64,000 nucleotides of DNA from Pegea sp. RAD2-039 (lineage: Eukaryota; Chordata; Thaliacea; Salpida; Salpidae). A model generated the notes under the pieces. The model worked only from the letters and a program-made list of their open reading frames with translations. It was not told the origin of the DNA and made no database searches. The first letter of the stretch is position 1; every line of letters begins with the position of its first letter. Positions 1 to 11,226 of the stretch are shown in pieces. The DNA is taken from positions 372,001 through 436,000 of the forward strand of contig JAQGEQ010000186.1 in assembly GCA_034620365.1 (NCBI GenBank). Reading direction: 5' to 3'. The position numbers and the translations under genes are program-made.

Positions 1-3000
1 ATTGAGATCTCATTAATGATGAAAAAAGTCCTAAAATTAAAGATTTAGTTCAAGATCAAGATGTTTATCATCTGTACCGTCTTTCCATTCTTGTGTAGAA
101 TGATGAATGAAACCAAAAAGTTGATCTGTTGTCAGGACTTTTGGATTTAAATAATTTAAGATCGATTTTTTCTGAGAGATTTGGTGAGTTTGATGAAGAA
201 CCTTCAAGATCTGCGATTTTCCAGTCCCTGCTTGCCCGATTACAAAAACTGAGTGACGAACATTCAGCAGTTCTTCTAATTGGACCACCTGAAAGATGAG
301 ATTGAAGATGAAGATCTAGATGAAGATCAGATGAAGACGAGGATCAAATGATGAGGATGCAAATCAGGTTGAATTTATATAAGAACTAAGATGAAAATGA
401 GGATCAGATGAGAATATAGAATACAAAAGGATGAGGATTAGAAGATGAGAAAAGATCATGTGAATATGAGGATCAGATAAAGATCAAACAAAGATGAAGA
501 TCAGATGAAGACGAGGATCAAATGATGAGGATGCAAATCAGGTTGAATTTATATAAGGACGAAAAAATGGATCAGACTACATACAGAATACAGAATACAA
601 AAGGATGAGGATTAGAAGATGAGGAAAGATCATGTGAATATGAGGATCAGATAAAGATCAAACAAAGATGAAGATCAGATGAAGATCAGATGAAGATGAA
701 GATCGATATGAAGATAAGGATAGATTAAATGTCATATCAAAAGCAACCTTAAATGAAGATCAGAAGATGAAGATCATCAAGGACTTACTTTTAGAATAAG
801 ATTTTCTTCCGGTTGAAGTTTTAACTTCAGAATCGTATCTTTGATTTGTTCTTCGAAATCTGCATCTCTTTTTCGAGCAACTTGCAAATTCGGGAAAAGA
901 TCACCTAAAGATCAACATCATCAACCTCCTAGGAACCTCCTAGGGATCTTACTAATAAGTCCCATGAAAACAGGAAGATCCTCGGAGGATATCTTCGGAA
1001 GATTAAAGTCTCTAAGAGCTCTCATCAAAACTTGCTCCTCCGGAATTTGAGGATCAGATCTTCTTAATGATCCGGCAACAACAAGGACACTTTTTACAGC
1101 TCTTAATCCCCAATCATAATGATTCTAAATAAATTGAAGTTAAACACTAGATGGAAGTAAAGAGTCTGGAACAATTTGGCTTTTTTTAACAAATAATTGT
1201 CTAAGGAGGATATCCAAATATTTAAATTATCAAATGATCGAATTAAAGACCTTTTTCGAACATAACTCTTTGCACAAATCATATAAAGTGATGAATTTTC
1301 TTGCTAACATCTTCGCATCCATAAAACCTTCAGCTACCAACATGATTTCACAAATTTGCGCCGTATCAGGAACCACCATCGCACAAGGGCTGTAAAAAGC
1401 TCAAGTTACAAGATCAACAAGTCGTTTCGAGAAACGAACCGAAAAAGAGATTTGAGGTTCTCGGGGAGTTCTGTTCTTCCAGCGTACCCCGGATTCATGG
1501 TGATGAAAATCCCGACGCTCGAAGATAAAGTGATGACGTCATCCATAAACTGAAATTTACGTTTCTTTCCGCGAAGTGCATCATGAATCATCTTCACCTA
1601 GCAACCAACAAGCGCATTGATGAATGACGTCATCGGTTGTCATGGCAACCGACTTGAATAGCAACGACAGATAAAACTTCGACCGCGATTCTATTAAATT
1701 CGTCAAAACAGCCCCATGCCCCGGTTTGAGAGAGTCCCTTGAAAATATTCCCGATGGACCGGAAGTTCATTTGCTCCGAACAATTGAAGACATAGACGGG
1801 AAGCGCAATCGCGCGTCCAAGATCTTTTGTTGTTTCAGTCTTACCAGTTCCAGCTGGTCCAGATGGCGCACCACTCATCGTAAGATGTAAAGATTGAGTC
1901 AAAGTGATGTAACATCTACAAAGATGACGTCATCGATGCTAGCTTTTATGACGTCACGAACCTGTCAGTTAGTGGGGTAATGACGAGTCGGGGGGTATTC
2001 CCCAAATATTCATTCTGATAACAAAATTTTGCGTCACAAATATCGACCCAACACTCGTTGGTGACGTCATCCCATCGATGACGTAATTGCGACAACCAAG
2101 TAAAGGATGATGACGTCATTGACTTCTCGCTAATTAATTTGGCAATGACATCACGATTGTGAACATCAAGGGTGCACATCGTCATTATACTTTGTCTGTA
2201 TGCAAATTAGTTGCTAACTCGATGCTGGTTGCTAGGTAACTGGTTGCTAAGTAACCTGTGTAAACGAGGAATGTCTTGGAGTAGATTTGAAATGAGTTGA
2301 TTTAATTGAATGATTTGTTTTCGATTATATTCTTTCATCGCATTTTCAAAACCTTCTTCAAGTTTATCGAAAGCCATTTTCACCTGTCGACAACCGAAGT
2401 GGAAATTTGCTTTCTAGAGGCTTCCTCACTTCAGTTGACCACCAAATCTGTGACGCTGTCAAAGCTGCTTGCGCTGGGAAGTCCAGTAACCATTTATCAC
2501 GTGGTTTCTCTTCGTAACTAACCACAGCTTCATGTATTAACCGACGGATGTTTTCTTGTTGACAATTTTCTAATTTATTTAACCAAACTTCAACCTAAAA
2601 GTTAGTTGATCTCGTCATTATGACGTCATCTCTTCATGTGTAGTATGACGTCATCACCTGTCCTTTTAGGTTGCAAGTTTCTTTGAATTTAACAAATTCT
2701 TCTTCACAACTGAACATTCCTGTTACTTGGTCGATGATGACGTCATCAGATTGATCGAGATCGAAAAGAAGATTGTTGATGTTGTCGAAGAGTTTTCTTA
2801 AATGTCTCGTGATCTGAAAAAAAGAAGATCATAAGATGAAGATCAAATGATGAGGATCAGAAGATGAAGATCAAAAGATGAGGATCAAAAGATGAAGGTC
2901 ATAAGATGAGGATCAAATGATGAGGATCAGAAGATGAAGATCAAAAGATGAGGATCAAAAGATGAAGATCAGAAGATGAAGATCAAAAGATGAAGATCAG

Positions 3001-6000
3001 AAGATGAAGATCAAAAGATGAAGATCAGAAGATGAATATCTGAAGATGAGGATCAGAAGATGAAGATCAGAAGATGAAGATCAGAAGATGAAGATCAAAA
3101 GATGAAGATCAGAAGATGAATATCTGAAGATGAGGATCAGAAGATGAAGATCAGAAGATGAAGATCAGAAGATGAAGATCAGAAGATGAAAATCATAAGA
3201 TGAAGATCAAAAGATGAAGATCAGAAGATAAATATCTGAAGATGAGGATCAAAAGATGAAGATCAGAAGATGAAGATCAGAAGATGAGGATCAGAGGATG
3301 AGGATCAAAAGATGAAGATCATAAGATAAAGATCAGAATATACTTCAGGGGGTCGATTTCCTTTTGAAAGGATGTCTAGCAAATCAGCAGAAGACACAAA
3401 ATAAAATCTCGGAAATAAAAGTCTTTTTCGTTCCAAATAATTCGTCAAAACTTTTTCACAAATCGCTAATCTGAAAAACAATTTTCATTTCGGTAATTCC
3501 CCTGAAGTGAAATAAAACCTCTGAATCAAATCTGATAATCTTTCAATGATCTTATCTCTTTTAGTTGAAATGATCAAGTTGGAAATATTCTCAGATTCTT
3601 TCATAAATCTTTGAAAATCAGAATTAATTTCTTCAAACTGTTCAGTCTCTACCGGAAGTTCAGATCTTATGTCCTAAAGATGAAGATTTTTGTAAGATTT
3701 CTTAAGGATTAAAGACAAACCTTGGAAGAGATGAAGACATTCTCAAGATGTTTCCAGCTTCCTTGGACTTCTAACCACAAATTGATGACGTGTTCAGCGT
3801 GATGAAGAGTCATCTGCCAGCTCACGATCTCATCTCGAAAATATCCCACAAATTTGGAGGTGGAAATATTTTGAAGTTGAACCTTTTAAATCAACCAATC
3901 AGCAACAAGCTATTTACGAATTTATGCAAATTAACTTGATTTTCTTCCAGAAGGTCAATTAGCGTTGAATCAATGATTAGAAGCTTGATGTTTGACGTCA
4001 TTGCTGATGACGTCACGTGACTTTCGAATTCTATTTTCACATTTTTCCAAACTTCTTTAATTTCTTCCAAAATTTTTTCAATTCCAAATTCCTTTTCAGC
4101 TTTTTCCACGATAGTCCGAACCTAAAGACAAAGTAGTGACGTCATCGACTAGTTACAGGTCAATGACGTCATCACTTACTTCATCCTCAACTAGATGTAA
4201 TTGCAAAGCGAGTAAATCTGAAAGATTTGTTTCCGAATTCATTTCAAACTCGACTCCCGTCTCCTTCATCAAATCAATCCAATGTCTTTCTCGGATTGAA
4301 GGATTCTGAAGTTCAACGATTGATCGTAATGACGTCATCATGTTCAAAAGCTCAGCTTCGATTCCGCGGTAAACATCCCAACTTCGAGAATCTACAATTA
4401 AAGTCTAAGATCTTCCTGGAGGATATTTAAACTTCTCGTGAAAACCTTTATCAATCTTCCGAACGTCTCTTAGAAATTGTCGAAGATCAGAGTCCATTTT
4501 GTCAACTCGAATTTGTCTCCATTTTGTTAAAGTCCAATCATCAATTGAAGTTCTTACGACTAATATCAAGTCCCAAAGATGCTGAAAGATCAGAAGAAGA
4601 TCAGAAGAAGATCAGAAGAAGATCAGAAGAAGATCAGAAGAAGATCAGAAGAAGATCAGAAGAAGATCAGAAGAAGATCAGAAGAAGATCAGAAGAAGAT
4701 CAGAAGAAGATCAGAAGAAGATCAGAAGAAGATCAGAAGAAGATCAGAAGAAGATCAGAAGAAGATCAGAAGAAGATCAGAAGAAGATCAGAAGAAGATC
4801 AGAAGAAGATCAGAAGAAGATCAGAAGAAGATCAGAAGAAGATCAGAAGAAGATCAGAAGAAGATCAGAAGAAGATCAGAAGAAGATCAGAAGAAGATCA
4901 GAAGAAGATCAGAAGAAGATCAAAAGAAGATCAGAAGAAGATCAGAAGCAGAAGATCAGAAGCAGAAGATCAGAAGCAGAAGATCAGAAGCAGAAGATCA
5001 GAAGCAGAAGATCGAACCTTGAGAGTTTGTAAATCTTTTCTAAAAATCTTTAACAATTTTGAATCAGGAACTCCAACTTCAAACAACTCTGCAGAAGTCT
5101 GTAAAAATAAAGATAAGATTTTTGACCACTAGATGTCAGCTTACCTTTAACTGTTCAAACTCATTTTGTAGATTTTGTGTTTCAAGTTGCATTTGATCAA
5201 TTTGAAAATATGGTTGAGATGAGATATACAAGAAAGGTGCCTTGCTACAAAGCATAAATCGGTTGTCAAGGGAAAGTGAATCGGTTGTCAAGGGAAAGTA
5301 AATCGGTTGTCAACAAACCTTCGAAATCTTTCTCTAAATTCGATGAGTTTCTTCTCGAAGGTAATTCCCCGTTTCCGAATCGAAGCTGCTTCAATCGCTT
5401 GTAAAGGAGCTACGTTTTGACGAACAATAATCGCCTAAAAGCAATTTGGTTGCTAGGTTACTGCTAGTTGTTTGTTAATCGGTTGTTAAGTGGTCGATAG
5501 ATGGTTGTTAAGTGGTTCATAGATAGTTTATGAGCAGTTGCTAGGTGGTTGCCATGTGGTTGCTAGGTAGTTGCTAGGTGGTTGCTGTGTGGTTGCTAGG
5601 TAGTTGCTAGGTGGTTGCTATGTGGTTGCTAGGTAGTTGCTGTGTGGTTACTATGTGCTTGCTATGTAGTTGCTAGGTAGTTGCTATGTAGTTGCTAGGT
5701 AGTTGCTATGTGGTTGTACGCTAGAAGTCAACTAACTCTTTTTTTGATGTTCTGCCATCTCTCTGGAAGCTCTTCTAGCTGTTTATACGTCATCTCTGGG
5801 ATTTTCTGATCATATGAAGTGATGACGTCAATTGTATTTTGAAGAGGTGCAAACATCTCATCTGTCACCTAATTTGCATATTCATCATTTGATATTCTTT
5901 TTGAAATCTTTGGTTTTTACTTGTTGTCTTTCCTTAATAGCAATTAGTCTTCCCATGACTTCAATTAAACTCTCGTAATCTCCGCTGATGACGTCATCTT

Positions 6001-9000
6001 CGAGACGATGATTTGTGTCTTCGATGAATTGTTCTAATTCATTTAAACTGAAATTGGAAAATTAAAAACTTTTCAAATTGTTTTCTGTCAAAACCTGTTA
6101 ATCACATGATCTAATAAATGTTGTTTGAAAATGAAACTCCATTTTTTAATGATAATTAGAAGATTTTGTCGGAAGGGTTTCATATCGACACATAACCAGC
6201 TGGAAATAATCTAAAAAATTTAAATTTTTAGCTTCTAATTTCGTTAAATTCAACATTCAACCTTCAAGTCGTCAATTTTTTCAACTTCTAGATACAAATC
6301 TTCATAATTATCAATTTGATTTTGGAATTGTTCTAGAGTTGGAGGATTTTCAGGAATCTTTGCATCAGAATGATCTTCAATTTCTTCAGTTGTTAGCATG
6401 TGATTATAAAGAAGAAATTGTTTCATAAATTCACTTCGATCTTCATTCCATAAGTAAGAATATCTGCAAAAAAAATCCCCTAAAGTAAGAAAGTATAAAA
6501 AAATTTATAAAATATTTACAAAATCTGATAAATAAATAAAAAATATTTGAAAAATTTGGTTACTTATCAAATGAAGATTTATGAGATTGAGTCTTCAAGA
6601 TTGCCTCCTGGAACTGCTCCAAGATCTTTGCTTTGATATCTACAAGATGCGAGTTCATTTGCATATCTTCAAAATAATCTTTCTTCTTCCTTCTTGAAAT
6701 TCTTTTCATCTGGGCGCCAATCTGAAACCAAAAGACTTTTAAGACCCTAAAAAAGATGAACAGAAAATAAAGACCTGAAAAATTGAATCTAGAGAAAGTT
6801 GAATCAATTTGATCAAATTTTCATCCTCATCTTCAAGACTCGGATCAAAAAAGAGATAACGATCTTCCAAAAATATCTCAATTTTCAGAAAAGGGTCTTT
6901 ACAAACCAGAAGATCTATAGATTTGGTTGTCAAGGAAACAACTTCGATTTTATCTTTTTTTTTCTAACTTGTATTTTTTTGAAAATATTCCAAAGAATTC
7001 TTTACACATTCGCTAAATCCTCTCAAGACGAAATCATCGATGTAATCGAGATAATTATTCCAATCATTATCATTTGGATCACATCCAAACAAATCACAAT
7101 TGATCTGAAGATGAAGAAGCTTTTAAAGACCTCTTTTAAGAAACAAGATCTTAAAAAGGATTTTTTTTTTGTAAAAGTTTTTAGTTTTTTTGAAGAAGGA
7201 AATTGTACTTCTTTCTTGGATCTTATGGGATTTTACCTGAACCAGCTCCTTGATGATCTCTGAATCTTCTTGAATGCGAGTAAACATCTTCTTCATCTTT
7301 ACCTCACGATCTTCAAAATGAAAAAACAGATCTTTCTTTTCATCTCTTCTTTCAAAAATGGGTTTTTCCCGCCACTGAAACCATTTTTATTTGACTTTTG
7401 AGACTTTAAGGTGTTTAAATCTCACTTTTTCAAGAATTAAATTTATCTTTTCAACATTTTCTTTCGTTTTTTCAGTTTTAATTTGTAAATCTTCAACTAA
7501 ATTCCTCAAATCTTTTATATAACTCCAAGAATCTTAAAAAACAATTTTCGAAATTGGGAAATCCCCAAAAGTGAAACTCACTATGATTGTTCCACGTCAG
7601 TTCACCATTTACAGTTGATTCTAATTTCAAATCAATTTGTTGAATTTGTTGGCAAACCAGTTGAAGTTCGATTTTATTCAAATTAGTTTTCATTTTGTTG
7701 TACATTAAACAAATCATTTGAAGATTTGTGTTGACTTTCCACAATAAATCTCTCTTCTCAAACACCATTAAAGCGCAAGAAGGAAGTAAATCCCGTTTGC
7801 CAAAAAATATCAAATATTTCACATCGCAAAGCAATTCTATGAGCTAAAAAAGTCACGTGATAAGACAGCTGGTCACGTGGTTAGTTGGCCATGAAGTAAG
7901 TTAGTCACGTGTTTATTTATTAACTAGTTGTTCACGTGGTTACTTAGTGTTAGTCGTTTTTTAGTCACGTGGTTATTTAGTAAGTCACGTGGTTAATTAT
8001 TAAGTCACGTGGTTATTTAGTAAGTCACGTGGTTATTTAGTAAGTCACGTGGTTATTTAGTAAGTCACGTGGTTATTTAGTAAGTCACGTGGTTAGTTAT
8101 TAAGTCACGTGGTTAGTTAGTAAGTCACGTGGTTAGTTATTAAGTCACGTGGTTAGTTAGTAAGTCACGTGGTTAGTTAGTAAATCACGTGGTTATTTAG
8201 TAAGTCACGTGGTTAGTTAGTAAGTCACGTGGTTATTTAGTAATTCACGTGGTTAGTTAGTAATTCACGTGGTTAGTTAGTAAGTCACGTGGTTAGTTAG
8301 TAAGTCACGTGGTTAACTAGTCACGTGGTTAATTAGCAACTTGTTTAGTGACCTTTGAACTGATGTTAACAAGAATCTTTTCTTCATCACGTTTTAACAA
8401 AGATTGATTCAAATCAAATTCACAGATCTTTCCAACACTTTTTTCCCATTTTTCAAAGACTTTTTTTTCACATCTATAAAAATTCCGAATTTCATTTTTT
8501 TTTAAATCTTGGATTTAAAAATTTACTTTTTCAATTTTTTCTTCATTTGTTTAAACTTCGAGAAAATTTTTTCTGCTTTTTTTGAGTTAAAAATTCTGTA
8601 AAAAAAAAGTCCCGTTACCAAAACAGCAATTCAAAAAAAATCAATTTATTGAAACTAAAATCTAATGTTTTAGGATCTTCTGATCCAGAAGAAGTCTTTA
8701 AAAGATCAATTTCTCACGAAATCTTCTTGTAAAACCGAAATTGATTTCTGAGAGATTGAATCCGTTTTTGGAGTTGTTGAATCCTTAAAAGTGATGCAGA
8801 AGTTTTTGGAAGATTCCAATTCTCATCAACGCCGTGAAGATACTCTTCGAATCTCATCTGTAAATCAACAGACATTGATCTTATGCAAATGAGATCAGTT
8901 TAGGGGAATTACCTGACATGATTTTAACTCTTGATCAAATTCAATCAAAATTTGATGAAATAAAAATAAAGTTTTTTCACAAATTACTTTTCGACTTCTT

Positions 9001-11226
9001 AAAGGTCCAATAATCGCTAACAACTAGAAATCTCGCGTTAGATGACGTCATTGACGACTTCTCAAAACCTTAAACATTCCTTCGAGTCCTGAACAGCTTT
9101 CAAACGCTTTTTTGATGACGTCACAAAGCGATAAATCGACTTCTTTCATCATTTCATCAAAATCTTTGAAATCATCGACAAATTCCTAATTGACATCATC
9201 AACTAAACACGTCATCGAAACTGATGACGTCATCACCTGGCATTTCAGATCCAGACAATTATAAGAAGAATCTTGAAAGATTTTAAAAGATGTCATAAAA
9301 TTTTCGTGGATCAGCTTCAGGGATTCCCCCAAAACGAAACTGTTCATTCCGTTAAATTCCAATTTTTCCAATTTTTCTAAATCCAGAAAACTTTGAAAAA
9401 TATTCTAAAAAGAAAAATTGGAAAAATTATTTTTTATTTTCTTTTTTCTATTTGAAACCCTTTTTATATTTTTTTATTTTGAAACCCTGTTGTAATTTAG
9501 TTTTTTTAGTCGAAAACCCTTTTTTTTATTAAATATTTTTAATTTTAAATTTCTTTTTTTTAATTGGAAACATTAAACATCTATTTCATTTTATTATTTG
9601 GAAACCCTTTTTTTCACTAACTTTTAATTGTTCAATTCTTTCACAAAACTTCTTAACTCGTCCAAAAACTAAATCTGAAGGAAAATCCCAAATCTGATTG
9701 ACGTCATCAGCAGTGACGTCATCACTCCTTTTCGCTTCATTGATTTTGTTTCGCGATCGATCGAAAATAGAACGAAAATAGAAAAATATTTTTTGAACAT
9801 TTTCTAATTTTTCCAGACTTTCTTCTGCTTCAGATTTGAAAATTTCTTCTGGAAGTAAATACATCATCGCCTAATGACGTCAATATGTAAGATCATATCA
9901 AAATGATGACGTCATCACCTGATCGATAAGTTGATTGGCTATCTGTTGGAGTAATGACGTCATTCGTTTTGCTTTTTTGTAGTAGTTGGAGTTCATCCAA
10001 ATTAATTCTAAGATTCGCATGATTGAACACAAAACCGGTTTCAGTTTCGGGAAATTCCCGAATTCTTCCATTAAAGAAAACTGTTTCTCGAAGCTCTTTA
10101 AATGAAGATTGATGTCATAAGCTTCGAGAAACGCTAAAAAGAGATCTCAAGTAAAGATTGAATTGAAACTAGTTTAGGGGAATTACCATCCTCAACATTT
10201 TCGATCAGCTGTTCCAAAGCTGTCGAGTAACTACTTCCGGAAACTTTTAGAATTTCCGCGAATTTTTGAAGCTCTTTTCCCCGCAGTTGATCACGAATGA
10301 ATCCGAGGTCATTGAAGCGTGACTTCCAAAATCTCAGCTCGACTTTCGGCCAAGGAAAATCCTCATCAGAAGGCAATTGACGAATGACAGATCGAACTTG
10401 TTGACTCCAATCAATTACAGATGACTCAATCGCGTGAATTACGTGACGTGGCGATCTGTAACGCGCTGATGACGTCACAACTTCCTAGCAACCATATTTT
10501 CAAATCACCTCTCGTTAGTTGTTTCAGTTGCTATGGGCAACGCCAACACGGTGCTTCCTTTTATTAAACCTTTTGACGTCACAACACGCGATGTCAGTCG
10601 ACTCACATGGTTGATGACGTCATCAGCGACAACTGTTGGCCACGTGCTTTGATTATTTCGGTTGTCAAGCAACGAAACAATAACCTGCGCGATAATAGTG
10701 ATGATGACGTCATCATCAAAGTAATGATGTCATCACTTCTTGAACGTAAAACGCAAATTGATCAAAAGCAGCAGGAAGTAAGGATCCGTAAGTGAGTATT
10801 GACCGGAAGTTGACGCGATCGATAAGTTCCGGTTGATTGCGCACGAAGTAAACAGCTGTTTGGTGGTTGCTAATGAAGTGAGAAGTTATGGTGACGTCAC
10901 CATTCGGCTGTTGATGACGTAATTTAAGCGTTTGTGACGTCATCAAAGCTTTTACGGCACCTTTGAAGTAAATACAAGCATCAGAAGTTTAGTATCTTCA
11001 AAAAATTCTTCAAATTTTTCTTTCTTTTTTTCAAACATTTCGATCCATTTTATTTCGCGAATTTTAAATGACGTCACGATGACGTCATGGAAGAAACAGA
11101 TCCGAGGATCATCGATTGATAATTCATCATCTTCCTCATCGGAGGTTTCCTGAATTTTATTTTTTTAGTTTGGAAACCCTGAAAATCGCAACTTACGTTG
11201 TCTCCGTTAACTTCAATTTGATTCAT
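1..11226 (-). CDS. Axonemal outer-arm dynein heavy chain, beta type (DNAH9/11/17 family), N-terminal half, cut by the window edge
   Basis: Motor subunit that drives ciliary beating. Forty-two exons join in phase: 11226-11197, 11149-10961, 10907-10737, 10684-10509, 10455-10187, 10133-9919, 9870-9622, 9404-9237, 9185-9069, 9023-8913, 8857-8718, 8595-8527, 8473-8353, 7843-7582, 7532-7426, 7374-7237, 7104-6969, 6914-6775, 6721-6564, 6463-6262, 6210-6095, 6047-5921, 5868-5737, 5434-5319, 5244-5145, 5098-5018, 4581-4446, 4391-4180, 4121-3936, 3882-3721, 3673-3519, 3470-3344, 2813-2658, 2594-2430, 2383-2256, 2195-1962, 1915-1654, 1597-1440, 1389-1251, 1124-953, 904-789, 288-78. They give about 2,186 residues: tail, linker, AAA1 (Walker [18 protein letters not shown], then [11 protein letters not shown] and [19 protein letters not shown]) and the AAA2 Walker A (GQAGTGKS). 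The start is the ATG at 11226, followed by an acidic exon. Most introns are 45-63 nt. AAA2 onward lies beyond position 1. Family assignment is strong; the choice among DNAH9, 11 and 17 is not made. Confidence 0.96.
289..788. repeat. Intron filled with imperfect GATGAAGATCA-type repeats
   Basis: This whole interval is one dynein intron, from donor GTAAGT at 788 to acceptor CAG at 289 on the minus strand. It is made of degenerate units such as agatgaagatcag, aggatcagatgaag and aaggatgaggattagaagatgag. A block near 470-560 is repeated near 300-380. On the gene strand it is strongly pyrimidine-rich. Confidence 0.8.
1625..1650. promoter_or_regulatory. CRE palindrome beside an RFX X-box palindrome, inside a 56-nt intron
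   Basis: TGACGTCA (1625-1632) is followed after two bases by the 16-bp near-palindrome GGTTGTCATGGCAACC (1635-1650). The first is the ATF/CREB full site; the second fits the RFX X-box consensus GTYNCCATRGYAAC. RFX factors control ciliary genes in animals. Together they occupy much of dynein intron 1598-1653. Regulatory function is inferred, not shown. Confidence 0.45.
2818..3340. repeat. 14-15-bp minisatellite (agaagatgaagatc family) filling a dynein intron
   Basis: Intron 2814-3343 is almost wholly tandem copies of units like agatgaagatcaga and agatgaggatcaaa, roughly 35 of them. There are higher-order blocks, for example the segment with tgaatatctgaagatgagg recurs. On the coding strand the unit reads ctgatcttcatctt, which is pyrimidine-rich and carries a branch-point-like ctgat. 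Confidence 0.9.
4582..5012. repeat. 11-bp minisatellite (gatcagaagaa) forming a complete dynein intron
   Basis: About 32 nearly perfect copies of gatcagaagaa run from about 4585 to 4937, followed by about six copies of the variant gatcagaagca to about 5010. The intron boundaries are at 4582 and 5017, so only a few bases at each end are not repeat. Because 33 bp is 11 codons, the array reads open in several frames and gives spurious [11 protein letters not shown]-type peptides. Near-identity of copies indicates recent expansion. Confidence 0.95.
5245..5318. repeat. 22-bp tandem repeat (aatcggttgtcaagggaaagtg), about three copies
   Basis: Three copies of aatcggttgtcaaggg-type sequence, the last one diverging at its end, make up most of a 74-nt dynein intron, between acceptor CTTTGTAG at 5245 and donor GTTTGTTG at 5318. 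Confidence 0.75.
5500..5716. repeat. 11-bp array (gttgctaggtg / gttgctatgtg) in a dynein intron
   Basis: Intron 5435-5736 carries about 18-20 tandem units of gttgctaggta, gttgctaggtg and gttgctatgtg. Their reverse complement, cacctagcaac, contains CCTAGCAAC, the core of an RFX-type X-box half site. Copies differ mainly at positions 8-11 of the unit. Confidence 0.85.
7855..8335. repeat. 20-bp minisatellite (taagtcacgtggttatttag) with an E-box in each unit
   Basis: Dynein intron 7844-8352 contains about 18 tandem 20-bp units between about 7960 and 8320, with shorter degenerate copies on both sides. Each unit holds gTCACGTGg, an E-box of the USF/TFE type. Variation is mostly atttag versus agttag or agttat. 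Confidence 0.93.

Noticed and set aside
4524-5132. Two long overlapping plus-strand ORFs (202 and 147 codons)
   Set aside because: They read through the 11-bp minisatellite, whose 33-bp period keeps frames open. The region is a dynein intron plus antisense of exons.
2814-8352. CRISPR-like regular repeats
   Set aside because: Units are directly abutting, with no unique spacers, inside introns of a eukaryotic gene.
10456-10508. A 24-nt intron between dynein exons 4 and 5
   Set aside because: The first acceptor tried breaks phase. Using the acceptor at ...TTACAG gives a 53-nt intron and restores the family sequence.
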